Positions 18,625 through 27,707 are shown, numbered from the stretch's first letter. The stretch is DNA of 55,618 bases from an uncultured bacterium (GCA_900549855.1 URPS01000012.1:1-55618), one strand, 5' to 3'. Notes: generated from the letters alone by a model not told the origin. Numbers and translations: made by a program.

Positions 18625-19488
18625 TTATAAACCTTTTACCGGTCCGCCGGAACGAGCTCTTTTTGCAACCATTAAGGCACTGCCGACTACAATTATTAAA
18701 GAGATAACCATTGCAAGATTAGAAAAATCCCATCTTTCATATTCTAGCGAAATTTCCGCAGGCTGAGTGTCGCTGTTTAAAATCCATTGGTAGGTATTGT
18801 CGTTGATAACTTTTGTTGCGTTATTAGCCGTCGCCTTAACAGGAATTTTGATTGTCAATTCAGCAGTCGGTTCTGATGGAATCATCAACTCATCGTCAGG
18901 AATTATGCCACCTAGAATTTTATTTCCATTTGCATACTCTGTTGTAACATACGTGTGTCCTGTTTTGTCTGTAAATTTGGTTTTAGAAATAACAATTTTG
19001 CTTAATGCGTCTTTGTATACATTGAATGCTTTTGATGAATTCCGGAACTTATATCCATCGGTGTTAATTGCATTTACGGCATCATCAAGTTTGTATGTTA
19101 AATGAATTTTATAGTATTTTTTTACTAGAGTTCTTCTGATTGATAACCAATTGTGAGGATTAGCTTCAAAACCTTTAGGCATAATTTTTGCGGCATCATT
19201 GCTCCATAGGTTATCTCTTTTTACCGTCAAAGTAGTGTTGCCATCTTCGCTAAAATTCGTTTTAACGTCGTAGCCGGATTTTTTATAATTATTTACGATT
19301 TTTTGGAAATCTTGTTTGGCAACATCTCTAAAACCTTGTGCTTGCATAGGTCTATATTGAACCGTTCTTGTTTCGGAAAGTGAAACTCTATCTTTGTTGT
19401 TGATTTCTATATCGTAAGAAAACTGAACACATCCTGTGCAGAAAAATGCAGTTATGCAAACAATTGTTGCTAAAAAAATCTTTTTCAT
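18625..19488 (-). CDS. LppM/DUF3153-like membrane-anchored lipoprotein
   Basis: 287 aa. The signal peptide ends in a lipobox (FCTGC-VQF), so Cys20 is likely lipidated. A beta-rich extracytoplasmic domain follows (YDIEINNKDRVSLSETRTVQ; GGIIPDDELMIPSEPTAELT). A C-terminal transmembrane helix (about residues 258-276) is followed by a basic tail. This lipobox-domain-TM layout matches LppM/DUF3153 proteins; the assignment rests on layout, not on a diagnostic motif. An AGGA site precedes the ATG. Probably co-transcribed with lemA. Confidence 0.72.
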   Translation of the reverse strand: MKKIFLATIVCITAFFCTGCVQFSYDIEINNKDRVSLSETRTVQYRPMQAQGFRDVAKQDFQKIVNNYKKSGYDVKTNFSEDGNTTLTVKRDNLWSNDAAKIMPKGFEANPHNWLSIRRTLVKKYYKIHLTYKLDDAVNAINTDGYKFRNSSKAFNVYKDALSKIVISKTKFTDKTGHTYVTTEYANGNKILGGIIPDDELMIPSEPTAELTIKIPVKATANNATKVINDNTYQWILNSDTQPAEISLEYERWDFSNLAMVISLIIVVGSALMVAKRARSGGPVKGL

Positions 19489-19564
19489 CAGTAAATCCTA
19501 TTTTAGTAATAATAATTTTATTGTACAGTTGGTCAACTATTAATGTAACATTCAAATGTATGAA

Positions 19565-19978
19565 TTAGTAATACATGAAATTGTTTTGGCAATATTTGTT
19601 ACCGGTGTAGAGCAAATACCTGTAATCTTTGTCTTTGATTTCCATTGTTTTACCTTCTTGGAATCGATTGTACCTATCAAGCGTTTTGCGTTTTTGTACT
19701 TTGGAAAATTCTTGATATACACCTTCCGGAAAATTGCAATCTACAATTGTCCACTTAACTTTACAAGCATTGTTTAGTTTGCCGAAAATTTGGTAAATTC
19801 CGGTTCCGTCTGCGTGATATTTATATTTTTCGCATATAGATAATTTGTCCAAAAATTCCATTTTGCTTTCCAAATCCTTGTTCGTTGTTGCAAGAAATTG
19901 GAATGTTTCAAGTGCATAGGCGCTTAGAGCAGTTAAGAATATTATGGTAAGAATGATGTATGATTTTGCTTTGTTCAT
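19565..19978 (-). CDS. Small secreted protein, unknown
   Basis: 137 aa from MNKAKSY. Sec signal peptide with cleavage near AYA-LE. The mature part is charged with four cysteines (LSICEKYKYH, LNNACKVKWTIVDCNF, KYCQNNF), so disulphides in the periplasm are plausible. The start is chosen at 19978 because the signal peptide begins there; the 14 upstream in-frame codons read from a repeat-flanking stretch. Family not recognised. Confidence 0.65.
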   Translation of the reverse strand: MNKAKSYIILTIIFLTALSAYALETFQFLATTNKDLESKMEFLDKLSICEKYKYHADGTGIYQIFGKLNNACKVKWTIVDCNFPEGVYQEFSKVQKRKTLDRYNRFQEGKTMEIKDKDYRYLLYTGNKYCQNNFMYY

Positions 19979-20030
19979 CAAGGTAGCCCCCAAAAAAATT
20001 CTAAGTTTCGCATAGCTCAACTTGAAATTG

Positions 20031-20131
20031 TACCCTCTCTGTCACTAACGTGACATCTCTCCCGCCTAATGGGTGTTGCGGGCGAGAATTAAGTTTTAGA
20101 AAAGTCTATACCTCCCCCTATCAAGGGAGGG
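20031..20131. repeat. About 100-bp dispersed repeat (copy A)
   Basis: Runs from CTCTCTGTCACTAACGTGAC through GGGCGAGAATTAAGTTTTAG to CCTCCCCCTATCAAGGGAGG. It is the reverse complement, with few mismatches, of 39321-39418. It holds two hairpins: GTCACTAACGTGAC and the CCTCCC/GGGAGG arm. It fills the gap before the transglycosylase gene's end. Confidence 0.7.
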
Positions 20132-20138
20132 AAAATTT

Positions 20139-22100
20139 TTAGTAAACATTTCCATATACCCAATAAGTTCTAAGAACTTTTTTGACGTAGTTTCTTGTTT
20201 CGGGATAAGGTATTTGTTCTACAAATTCATCAGTATCATTATAAATTAGTTTTGTGAACCAACTTGTTACGGAGCCCATACCGCCGTTATAAGCTGCGAT
20301 TGCATATAAATCTTTTCCGCCCAAAACCTTCTTTAGACCGCTATAATAACAACTTCCGGCTGTAATATTTGCAGTTTCAAGATTCAAATTCGTTGGTAGA
20401 TTATGCTTTTGTACAACGTCGTTATAAGTAGTCGGCATAAGCTGCATCAAACCGGTTGCGCCTACAGAACTTTTTGCAAAAGCATTGAAGTGGCTTTCTT
20501 CTTTAATAATAGACTCTAATATGATAGGGTTATTATTTTCCTTAACTCTGTCAACAATATCATAATAATGTGTTGGGTAAACAAGGCGCCATCTTAAGTC
20601 ATCAAAAGATGGTTTCGTTTGCATTTCTTCCATTCCGTTTCTTGCCAAAACGGCTGAAATTGTGTAATTTTTCTTTTCATATGCTATCCAACTTTGGATA
20701 AATTTATCGTGCTTGCATAATTCTTCTACTAAGTCATAATCTTTTAGGTACGCAAGTTTTACGACCAAATTATTATCTAGCGATTTTTTGTAAGGGAAAA
20801 CTACAGGCTTTTCTGTAAGCTCCAAGAATGGAAACATTCCATCGTCTTTGTATAAGTTATAGTTTGCTCTAAATGCGTAATAGGAATCCGGATATTTAGA
20901 GAGAACTTGTTTGTAATAAGAATTTGCATTTTCATAATGTTTAAGTTTAAACGCAATTTTTCCCATATAGTAAGTTACTGCAGGGCTGGAATTTACATTT
21001 GGAAATTTTTTCAGATGTAGAAATCCGAGTCTTTGTGCATCATAATATTTTTTTTGCAAATATTTTGCAATAAATAGATTATATAAAGAATCAGCAGAAA
21101 ATTGTCCGTTCGGATATTTTTCATAGAGTGTGCGATAACAAGCTTCTTTTACATTTGCAGCAACAACTTCGTTGCAATTTAGATATGCTGCATAATCTGC
21201 ACCGGTAGAATTTAATTTCATGTTGATGAGTTTTTCAATACCATCTTTTCTTGTTGGGAATGTTGCTATATAGTTATCAATTACTTCAAAAACATCTTTT
21301 TCAGGAGTGTTTGCGGCGTGTTTTTGTAACCCCATTTCAGCATAATAATTTGCCTTGTCTTTATTTCCGAGTTTGTATTCATTTTTTGCAAAATCAGACC
21401 AACTTTCTGCTAAAGTGGTTTTGTTGAGTAATTCTTTTGCTTTTGAGTATTCGCCGTTTGCATAATAAGATTTTGCAATAAGCAGATTATCGTAGTTTGT
21501 AAGTTTAACGTTTAGTTTTTTAATTTCTTCTATAGACTTTATTGCAAATCTTCCGTCAGGAGCGTCTTCTATATATGTTTTGAAATTAATCAAAGCTTTA
21601 GCTTGAGATTTTTCTAATCTTTTTTTGCTTTTTGGCGGATTAGAAATTTCAATCATTCCGAGGTAATAATTTGATGCGATTGCATAATCGCTAGTTGGGT
21701 ATTTTTTGATGATTTTTTTGAAATGTTTTTTCGCTCTCTTATCATTTGTTTCATACATTAGAATAGCCATATTATATTCACTAATCGGTGCAATTGACGA
21801 TTTTGCATTTGAGTGAACAATTCTATTATATTTTTTTATGGCTAATTCTTTTTTGTCCATATTTGTAGCGCATCTTGCTTGTCTAAATAAAGCTGAATGT
21901 TTTAAAGTTGAGCCGGAAGGAATTTTCCCAAAATCTTCGTAAGCTTTTTCGTAGTCACTGCTTTTGTAAGCTTCAAGAGCTGTTGAATAATTTTCAACTC
22001 CTCTTGATTCTGCGGATACGTGGTTATAAACAAAATATCCTAATGTAATAAAAGCTAATATTACAACAAGATACAAATCATATTTCCTTCTTCTTCTCAT
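20139..22100 (-). CDS. Slt-type lytic transglycosylase with TPR-like stalk
   Basis: 653 aa. An N-terminal membrane anchor (about residues 8-26) is followed by about 450 residues of alpha-solenoid TPR-like repeats (YKSSDYEKAYEDFGKIPSGS; YYMGKIAFKLKHYENANSYY). The C-terminal SLT domain starts at about residue 529. Its catalytic Glu lies in IIKEESHFNAFA (about E535), followed by SVGATGLMQLMP and AIAAYNGG. Family role: cleaves peptidoglycan between MurNAc and GlcNAc, forming 1,6-anhydro ends. The order solenoid then SLT resembles E. coli Slt70 but with a membrane anchor. A GGGA site lies about 10 nt before the ATG. Confidence 0.93.
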   Translation of the reverse strand: MRRRRKYDLYLVVILAFITLGYFVYNHVSAESRGVENYSTALEAYKSSDYEKAYEDFGKIPSGSTLKHSALFRQARCATNMDKKELAIKKYNRIVHSNAKSSIAPISEYNMAILMYETNDKRAKKHFKKIIKKYPTSDYAIASNYYLGMIEISNPPKSKKRLEKSQAKALINFKTYIEDAPDGRFAIKSIEEIKKLNVKLTNYDNLLIAKSYYANGEYSKAKELLNKTTLAESWSDFAKNEYKLGNKDKANYYAEMGLQKHAANTPEKDVFEVIDNYIATFPTRKDGIEKLINMKLNSTGADYAAYLNCNEVVAANVKEACYRTLYEKYPNGQFSADSLYNLFIAKYLQKKYYDAQRLGFLHLKKFPNVNSSPAVTYYMGKIAFKLKHYENANSYYKQVLSKYPDSYYAFRANYNLYKDDGMFPFLELTEKPVVFPYKKSLDNNLVVKLAYLKDYDLVEELCKHDKFIQSWIAYEKKNYTISAVLARNGMEEMQTKPSFDDLRWRLVYPTHYYDIVDRVKENNNPIILESIIKEESHFNAFAKSSVGATGLMQLMPTTYNDVVQKHNLPTNLNLETANITAGSCYYSGLKKVLGGKDLYAIAAYNGGMGSVTSWFTKLIYNDTDEFVEQIPYPETRNYVKKVLRTYWVYGNVY

Positions 22101-22228
22101 TCAAATTTATCCCAACTATTTATTAAACTCTTTTTCATTTTATAGACCAAGGTCTTAATATTACTACTATTGTAATATAGAAACATGCAAAAAGAAAATC
22201 CTGTAATAAAAAATTACATTTTATCATC

Positions 22229-22260
22229 AAAAAAGCGTATCCTCATTGAAGAAGATACGC
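22229..22260 (-). terminator. Rho-independent terminator
   Basis: On the minus strand a GCGTATC...GATACGC stem (22235-22241 with 22254-22260) is followed by TTTTTT. It lies about 110 nt past the end of the 335-aa secreted protein gene. Confidence 0.55.
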
Positions 22261-22286
22261 CTTTAAGAAGTAATAGTAAAAAAACT

Positions 22287-22312
22287 TTCAACTTTCAATT
22301 TTCCACTTTCAA
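22287..22312. repeat. AT-rich dispersed repeat unit
   Basis: ACTTTCAACTTTCAATTTTC followed by CACTTTCAACT. Related units lie at about 17682, 17826, 31948-31975 (inverted) and 39477-39498 (inverted), always intergenic. Confidence 0.5.
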
Positions 22313-22367
22313 CTATACAATGGAACTGGTAGTAAATAAGTTAGCTTAGTAGCAAACACATTTACCC

Positions 22368-23375
22368 CTACCCCTGAAATTTTGAAATGTCGTAAACACG
22401 TAAAGCAAAATATGGTTTGTCTTTGCCTTTTTCTTTTAAGAATAAGAAGAACGTATCGTCGAAATTGAAATATCTTGGGTCATTTGGTCTTAAAGCTGTC
22501 ATCCTAACAGACATTGCGGCTTCGCTTTTTAGTTGAACACCTTTATAGTCCATATTGAATTTAACAGTTTCTAAAGCTTGATCAATTACAAGATTTGTAC
22601 CTTTAACACGTTTGCCTGTAAGTTCATTAAAAGTTTTTTCTTCAAAGAATTTTAGATTAGGAACTTTTAGCACATCATCTTCCGTAAACACAGTATCACC
22701 TTTGTATGCTGATTTTTTCTTCAACATGTCAGCATAAACATAGTTAAAAGTGTTTGATGTAGGATTTTTGTATAAGAAAACTTCGTCATTACCTTTTGTA
22801 TCCAAAACAACTGCAAAATCAGAAGGATTATTGTAGAAAAGAACGTTTACTCCTTTTCTAACGCTATCATTTGTGCTGTTTTTGATTCCAAAATATTCTG
22901 CTTGAGTGTTACGAAATTCGGATTTTCCTAATTTATCAAAACTGCGTGAAAATTCAAAATCTTTCTTTAACATTGCATAAACAAGGTATTTGTTTGATGC
23001 AGGAGTCATATCGAGCTGGTCAAGAATGTCGCTTTTTTCGTTGAATTTCTTCTTGATAGCTTTTGCGATAATTTTCTTTGTGTTTTTTTGAACTTTGCCT
23101 ACGTATCTGTAGTAACTTTTGTCGCTCAACTCGTCAACTGTGAAATCTTGCTTGTTAAGCTCATTAACCATAACCGGAGTGCCGTCCGGAAATTTGATTA
23201 TTGAATGAACAATTCTATCCATAAAATCGTTCCAAACGATTTGGAAAGTTCCCACCCAAACTCTGTCTTGAACGTTTGTTTTGCTTTGCATTGTTGGTAA
23301 AATTTCAACATTCGCAGCAAAAGACGGTGATAGTAATAATAAAGATGTAATTAGTGATAAAAATAATTTTTTCAT
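22368..23375 (-). CDS. Secreted protein, possibly a divergent serpin
   Basis: 335 aa with a Sec signal peptide (cleavage near SFA-AN). The body shows serpin-like order. LVYAMLKKDFEFSRSFDKL resembles the strand 3A region. VNVLFYNNPSDFAVVLDTKG resembles strands 2B/3B. The tail has QALETVKFNMDYKG and KSEAAMSV where serpins have their hinge (helix, E-V-N-E-E-G-T-E-A-A-A), and ends in a sheet-B-like FDDTFFLFLKE...YFALRVYDIS. If correct it would be a periplasmic protease inhibitor. This is pattern reading without alignment, and the N-terminal serpin helices are not obvious. A GAGGAGA site precedes the ATG. Monocistronic. Confidence 0.6.
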   Translation of the reverse strand: MKKLFLSLITSLLLLSPSFAANVEILPTMQSKTNVQDRVWVGTFQIVWNDFMDRIVHSIIKFPDGTPVMVNELNKQDFTVDELSDKSYYRYVGKVQKNTKKIIAKAIKKKFNEKSDILDQLDMTPASNKYLVYAMLKKDFEFSRSFDKLGKSEFRNTQAEYFGIKNSTNDSVRKGVNVLFYNNPSDFAVVLDTKGNDEVFLYKNPTSNTFNYVYADMLKKKSAYKGDTVFTEDDVLKVPNLKFFEEKTFNELTGKRVKGTNLVIDQALETVKFNMDYKGVQLKSEAAMSVRMTALRPNDPRYFNFDDTFFLFLKEKGKDKPYFALRVYDISKFQG

Positions 23376-23459
23376 GTCTTCTCCTCTTTTTTATGTGCAT
23401 TCATATTACCAAAAATGAATAAGTTATTCAACTTTATGATAAAATTATCAAAGGAGAAA

Positions 23460-23474
23460 ATGGTATCGAGATGA
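23460..23474 (+). other. Possible 4-codon leader (MVSR) overlapping the aminotransferase start
   Basis: AAGGAG (23451-23456) is followed 3 nt later by ATG GTA TCG AGA TGA. The TGA overlaps the aminotransferase ATG (ATGA). The spacing is short for the mini-ORF and long (14 nt) for the main start, so coupled translation is possible. Confidence 0.3.
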
Positions 23475-24553
23475 AAATAGCTGATTTTAAAATAGAAGAA
23501 TGGATGAATAAGTACGAAGCTTCCGCTACTTATGATTTGACTACGACTTGTATTTCACCATTAAGTGTAAATGAGCTTAGTTATGATAACTCAATTTTTG
23601 ATGTAAAACTCGGATATGGCGATATTACCGGCTCTATAAGATTAAAAACTGCGATAAAATCTTTGTATGAAAATCAAAAAGTTGAAAATATTACGGTGAC
23701 TCATGGTGCTATTGGCGCCAATCAATTGGTGTTTTTATCTTTGCTTGAAAGTGGTGATGAAGTTGTATCAATCGTTCCTACTTACCAACAACATTATTCT
23801 ATTCCGGAATCTATAGGATGTAATGTTAAATTATTGTTTTTGAAAGAAGGAAATAATTGGCTGCCGGATTTAGAAGAATTAGAAAATCTTGTTACAAAGA
23901 AGACAAAATTGGTATGCTTAAATAATCCAAACAATCCAACAGGAGCTGTTATTCCGGATTGGATGTTGAATAAAATTGTTGAAATTGCTCAAAAAAATAA
24001 TGCATGGATTTTGTCTGACGAAGTTTATAGAGGCTTAAATCTAATAGGTAAACCATATTCTCAATCAATTGCTGATTTATATGAAAAAGGCATTTCCGTC
24101 GGCAGTATGTCAAAAACCTATTCTCTCCCAGGGTTAAGAGTTGGTTGGATAGTCGGAAGATTAGATTTGATAAATGAAATAAACCATCAAAGGCAATACA
24201 ATACGATTAGCATAAGTGCTTTAGATGATTACTTTTCAGCAATAGCGCTTGAACAGAGGGATATTATTGCTGAACGTAATTTTAAAATTATGCAAAATGG
24301 TGTAACTGTTTTGAAAAATTGGCTTGATAATACTCCAAAAGTTAGATGTGTTTTGCCAAAAGGCGGTACGACAGTTCTTGTTAAATACAATTTTGATATT
24401 CCATCAAGACAGTTTTGTCTAGCTTTGCAAAATAAAACCGGCGTAGCACTTCTTCCTGGGGAAACTCTGGAGATGGAAGGATATGTAAGATTAGGCTTTT
24501 GTGCAGAAAATTTACTAGGTGCTTTAGAAAGAATATCAGCTTATTTGATTTAA
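23471..24553 (+). CDS. PLP-dependent aminotransferase, class I/II
   Basis: 360 aa fold-type I enzyme. Visible: GYGDITGSIRLKTAI, the VTHGAIGANQ cofactor loop, LNNPNNPTGA, LSDEVYRGL, the PLP lysine in SMSKTYSLPGLRVGW (about residue 215) and the C-terminal Arg in GYVRLGF. It is shorter than aspartate aminotransferases (about 390-400 aa) and resembles the short group that lacks part of the N-terminal arm. The amino donor cannot be read from sequence. TATGAT at 23435-23440 may be its -10. The gene is alone, convergent with the YqeG gene. Confidence 0.9.
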   Translation: MKIADFKIEEWMNKYEASATYDLTTTCISPLSVNELSYDNSIFDVKLGYGDITGSIRLKTAIKSLYENQKVENITVTHGAIGANQLVFLSLLESGDEVVSIVPTYQQHYSIPESIGCNVKLLFLKEGNNWLPDLEELENLVTKKTKLVCLNNPNNPTGAVIPDWMLNKIVEIAQKNNAWILSDEVYRGLNLIGKPYSQSIADLYEKGISVGSMSKTYSLPGLRVGWIVGRLDLINEINHQRQYNTISISALDDYFSAIALEQRDIIAERNFKIMQNGVTVLKNWLDNTPKVRCVLPKGGTTVLVKYNFDIPSRQFCLALQNKTGVALLPGETLEMEGYVRLGFCAENLLGALERISAYLI

Positions 24554-24581
24554 AATTTTATTAATTTAATTTTTTTGCAGC

Positions 24582-25058
24582 TTATTTTCTAACAGTGCTT
24601 CTTTCCAACGCTCTTACTATTTTTGTTGGAAGGTTTTCGTGCGGATTTATTGAACCAACAAGTATAGTTTTACATCCTAATAGTTTGCCGGCAAGAATGT
24701 CCGTAAGAGGTCGATCTCCTATCATAATAGCTTCTTTTGGCGAAATGCCAACAGAATTAAGATAAGATTCCATTACTTTAGGATTTGGCTTGTCAGCTCT
24801 CCCTATAACCCTGCAAGGTGCAATTTTAGACGCTTCTTCTATATATTTGTCATTTTTGTTATTAGATATTATTGCAACTTCAAAATCTTTAATAAAAGAA
24901 TTAAACCACTCAACTGTTTCCGGTAAAAAATTAGATGACTTTGAAACCATAACAGTGCTGTCTAAATCAAACATCAAACATTTTATGCCTTGTTGTTTTA
25001 GTTCTGTAAAATCTATTTCGTAAATATTTTTTAAATTGTAATCCGGTTTTAAAAACAT
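24582..25058 (-). CDS. YqeG-family HAD phosphatase
   Basis: 158 aa. HAD signatures: motif I FDLDSTVM (nucleophile Asp), motif II SNNKND, a Lys in RADKPNPKVM and motif IV MIGDRPLTDI. This is the YqeG/HAD-IIIA phosphatase group (PgpP-like in cyanobacteria and plants, where it can act on phosphatidylglycerophosphate). The start at MFLKPDYNL matches the usual LKP-type opening of the family and has an AGGGA site; a start at 25109 would overlap the U32 gene by 40 nt. The 11-nt gap to the U32 gene implies an operon. Confidence 0.88.
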   Translation of the reverse strand: MFLKPDYNLKNIYEIDFTELKQQGIKCLMFDLDSTVMVSKSSNFLPETVEWFNSFIKDFEVAIISNNKNDKYIEEASKIAPCRVIGRADKPNPKVMESYLNSVGISPKEAIMIGDRPLTDILAGKLLGCKTILVGSINPHENLPTKIVRALERSTVRK

Positions 25059-25069
25059 GTTTTTCCCTG

Positions 25070-26338
25070 CTATAAATTCTTTATTCCGATAGTTCTTGCT
25101 AACGCCCAATTGTGTTCAACGGGAGCTTTTACAAGTTTTATAAACAAGTCATCATTAGTGTTCGCTAGCTCTAATTCTTCACCCTTCAAACTTCTAATAT
25201 CAGTAACTTGTGTGATAAATTGTTCAGAAGGTGTGATAATTTCAATATCTTCATTCTTATTGAATTTATTTTTGATTTTTATTCTGAACCATTCACCGCT
25301 TTCGTTGTTCAAACTGCCATCAGCATTATATTTGCCTTCTCTGAATTCGCATAAGAAATCTGCACCGGCAAGTCCTTTAGAAATGTCGTGGCTGTATCCA
25401 TCTTTTGGATATCCTTCTCCAAGATAAAATCCTGTTGTGTAACCTCTGTTTCCAACTTTTAAAAGTTCATCAAAATAAGGTTGCATATCAGTATCAGGAT
25501 TTTTGATAACTGCATCAATTGCTTCTCTATAAGCTTTTGCCGTAGCTGAAACATAGTACAAGCTTTTAGTTCTGCCTTCAACCTTAAATGAATCAATTCC
25601 GGCTTCAATCATTTCTTTCAAATGTTTTACCAAGCACAAATCTTTGGTGCTTAATATATGTGTACCTTTTTCGTTTTCTTCGATTTCATAATATTGTCCT
25701 GGGCGAGTTTCTTCAACAAGTTTGTAGCTCCATCTGCAAGGCTGAGAACAGTTGCCGGAATTTGCTTTTCGTTCGCCATTTGTCATATAGTCGCTAAGCA
25801 AACATCTGCCGGAAAAAGAAACGCATTGTGCGCCGTGAATAAAACATTCTAATTCCATATCAGGTACTTTTTGTTTGATTTCAGCAACATCTTTTATCGG
25901 TAATTCTCGTGCTAAAATTGCACGTGTAGCGCCCATATCTTGCCAAAATTTAACGGCTTCGTAGTTTAAAATATTAGCCTGTGTGCTTACGTGAATATCA
26001 GTGTTTGGCATATATTTTTTTGCAAGACGCATAATTCCGGGGTCGCTTATAATAAGAGCATCAGGATTTGAGTCAACCATTCTATCCATACAAGCTTCCA
26101 GTGCTTTTATATCACTGTTGAAGCCAAAAATGTTTAATGTTAAATACGCTTTTGCGCCGAGTTCGTGCGCTGTATCAACTGCAAACTTCAAGTTCTCCAG
26201 TGTTATAAGTTCGCCCTTACGCATTGCTCTTAAACTGAAGTCTACAACTCCTAAATATACTGCATCTGCGCCGTATCTGATTGCATATTTTAATTTTTCA
26301 ATATTGCCTGCCGGCATTAAAAGTTCTGGTTTTATCAT
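25070..26338 (-). CDS. U32 family peptidase / tRNA hydroxylation protein (TrhP/YegQ-like)
   Basis: 422 aa. Opens with PELLMPAGNIEKLKYAIRYG, has GADAVYLG, and carries the U32 signature ECFIHGAQCVSFSGRCLLSD with the metal/cluster cysteines continuing in NCSQPCRW. Proteins of this length and layout (TrhP, YrrO) are needed for 5-hydroxyuridine formation in tRNA wobble positions; classic peptidase activity is doubtful. In the 22-nt gap after DUF4127, TGT-TACAAT ends 6 nt before the ATG without a ribosome binding site, so it is probably a separate leaderless transcript. Confidence 0.92.
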   Translation of the reverse strand: MIKPELLMPAGNIEKLKYAIRYGADAVYLGVVDFSLRAMRKGELITLENLKFAVDTAHELGAKAYLTLNIFGFNSDIKALEACMDRMVDSNPDALIISDPGIMRLAKKYMPNTDIHVSTQANILNYEAVKFWQDMGATRAILARELPIKDVAEIKQKVPDMELECFIHGAQCVSFSGRCLLSDYMTNGERKANSGNCSQPCRWSYKLVEETRPGQYYEIEENEKGTHILSTKDLCLVKHLKEMIEAGIDSFKVEGRTKSLYYVSATAKAYREAIDAVIKNPDTDMQPYFDELLKVGNRGYTTGFYLGEGYPKDGYSHDISKGLAGADFLCEFREGKYNADGSLNNESGEWFRIKIKNKFNKNEDIEIITPSEQFITQVTDIRSLKGEELELANTNDDLFIKLVKAPVEHNWALARTIGIKNL

Positions 26339-26344
26339 AAAAAA

Positions 26345-26350
26345 ATTGTA
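26345..26350 (-). promoter_or_regulatory. Extended -10 box, leaderless promoter
   Basis: TACAAT preceded by TGT; six T separate it from the ATG at 26338. Confidence 0.5.
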
Positions 26351-26360
26351 ACATAAAAAA

Positions 26361-27695
26361 TTACTGAATAGAAACTTCTATTTCAAATTTTCTATTCCAA
26401 GGATAGGAATAAGAAAATTTCTTGTTGCAATTGAACATTGCTGCAAGTTTATTTTCATATGGTTGCATTAAATTTTTAATGTTACAAGGTGCTTTAATTT
26501 TACCTCTAACATTCGCTTGATAAGCCCAATCGTCAAGAAATCTTATCATTTGTAATTTATCAAAAGCTTCTTCATTATATTTTTTTGCATTCCATTTGAC
26601 TTTTATGCCTGCAAGAAGACTTCCCAAAGTATTTGCGGAAGTATTCCAAGCCGAATAACCATAAAATATTTCATTATTTATATGTAGCAAAAAATCTTCT
26701 ACAAAATCATTGTCTGCACCATTTGCAAAACGCACATCAGCAACTGCATAAGGTTTTTGGGGTGTTATAAAATTCCCTTTATATTTTGCTCCCGTCTCCC
26801 AACCCATAACAAGTTCGCCTTGTTTATTGACAAAATTATTTATGATTAAAATAATATCAGCATCTTGCTTTGTTGCCGCAAGTTCAAAACCACCAAGTTC
26901 CAGTTGACCTAAAACGGATTGTTCAATAGAAACATCTTCATAATTTGATACACAATTTTTATAATTAGGTTCTAAAAATTCTGGATAAATTTTTATATCT
27001 TTTTTAATAGCTCTGGCTAAAAGTGTGAGAGGAATTTCATCAGCTCCGGTTTTTGTTTTTCCACCTAATTTTTCTAATTCTTGAGCTTCCTTGACATTAA
27101 ATCCCTTTATTGCACAATCATCTTTAGAAAAAATTAAAGTATCAAACAAGCCTTCTTTTTGCCAGTTTAAATACATTCTATTAATTTCAAAATTGCGTTT
27201 TCTAGTTTTTAAATAATCATCAAGAATTTCTTCTGGAATGTCACTTTTATTTAAGCCATTTGAAAAAGAGTATTCAAAAATTTTTTTGCCATAATCTTTC
27301 CAGTATTCTTTTTCTTCTTCATTATAATTATTATTAGAAATTCGCATTATACTGGAAAAAGCGTAAACCTTTTTCCCTTTTAATAAAGGTTTAATTTTTT
27401 CAATCCTTTGCTTGATATCTTCAAATGTTTCAATATTACCTTCTTCATCAACCCCCCTGCGAGAAGGTATTAAACCTCCATAAGCAAGAGTATCTAATGA
27501 TAAAATCATAGCGTCACAATCTGAAATTTGTTTTAACCAATCAATAATTAAATTAACTTTTGCATTCTTTTTTAAATCACCTAAATATTCTCGAGGTGGA
27601 ATCAAAAGCTCAATATCATTATCTATAGCAGCGATATCTTTTGCTAAATTATAGCAAACCGGACGGTTATCTATTGGTATAAAACAAATTTTCAT
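26361..27695 (-). CDS. DUF4127 family protein
   Basis: 444 aa, soluble, no signal peptide. The start MKICFIPIDNRPVCYN and the blocks LLIPPREYLGDLKK, LSLDTLAYGGLIPSRR, SIMRISNNNYN, ALLARAI-type KKDIKIYPEFL and GYSAWNTSANTLGSLLAGI are those of DUF4127, found in Firmicutes and Cyanobacteria. Biochemical role unknown. A TGT-TAAAAT box ends 6 nt before the ATG (27702-27707), giving a leaderless start, and it faces the equally leaderless RhuM-Fic gene across a 78-nt divergent gap. Confidence 0.88.
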   Translation of the reverse strand: MKICFIPIDNRPVCYNLAKDIAAIDNDIELLIPPREYLGDLKKNAKVNLIIDWLKQISDCDAMILSLDTLAYGGLIPSRRGVDEEGNIETFEDIKQRIEKIKPLLKGKKVYAFSSIMRISNNNYNEEEKEYWKDYGKKIFEYSFSNGLNKSDIPEEILDDYLKTRKRNFEINRMYLNWQKEGLFDTLIFSKDDCAIKGFNVKEAQELEKLGGKTKTGADEIPLTLLARAIKKDIKIYPEFLEPNYKNCVSNYEDVSIEQSVLGQLELGGFELAATKQDADIILIINNFVNKQGELVMGWETGAKYKGNFITPQKPYAVADVRFANGADNDFVEDFLLHINNEIFYGYSAWNTSANTLGSLLAGIKVKWNAKKYNEEAFDKLQMIRFLDDWAYQANVRGKIKAPCNIKNLMQPYENKLAAMFNCNKKFSYSYPWNRKFEIEVSIQ

Positions 27696-27701
27696 AAACC
27701 C

Positions 27702-27707
27702 ATTTTA
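27702..27707 (-). promoter_or_regulatory. Extended -10 box, leaderless promoter
   Basis: TAAAAT preceded by TGT, 6 nt before the ATG at 27695. Confidence 0.5.

Noticed and set aside
22184..22330. Plus-strand 48-codon ORF beginning MQKENPVIKN
   Set aside because: It runs through a terminator hairpin and an AT-rich dispersed repeat and has no ribosome binding site.
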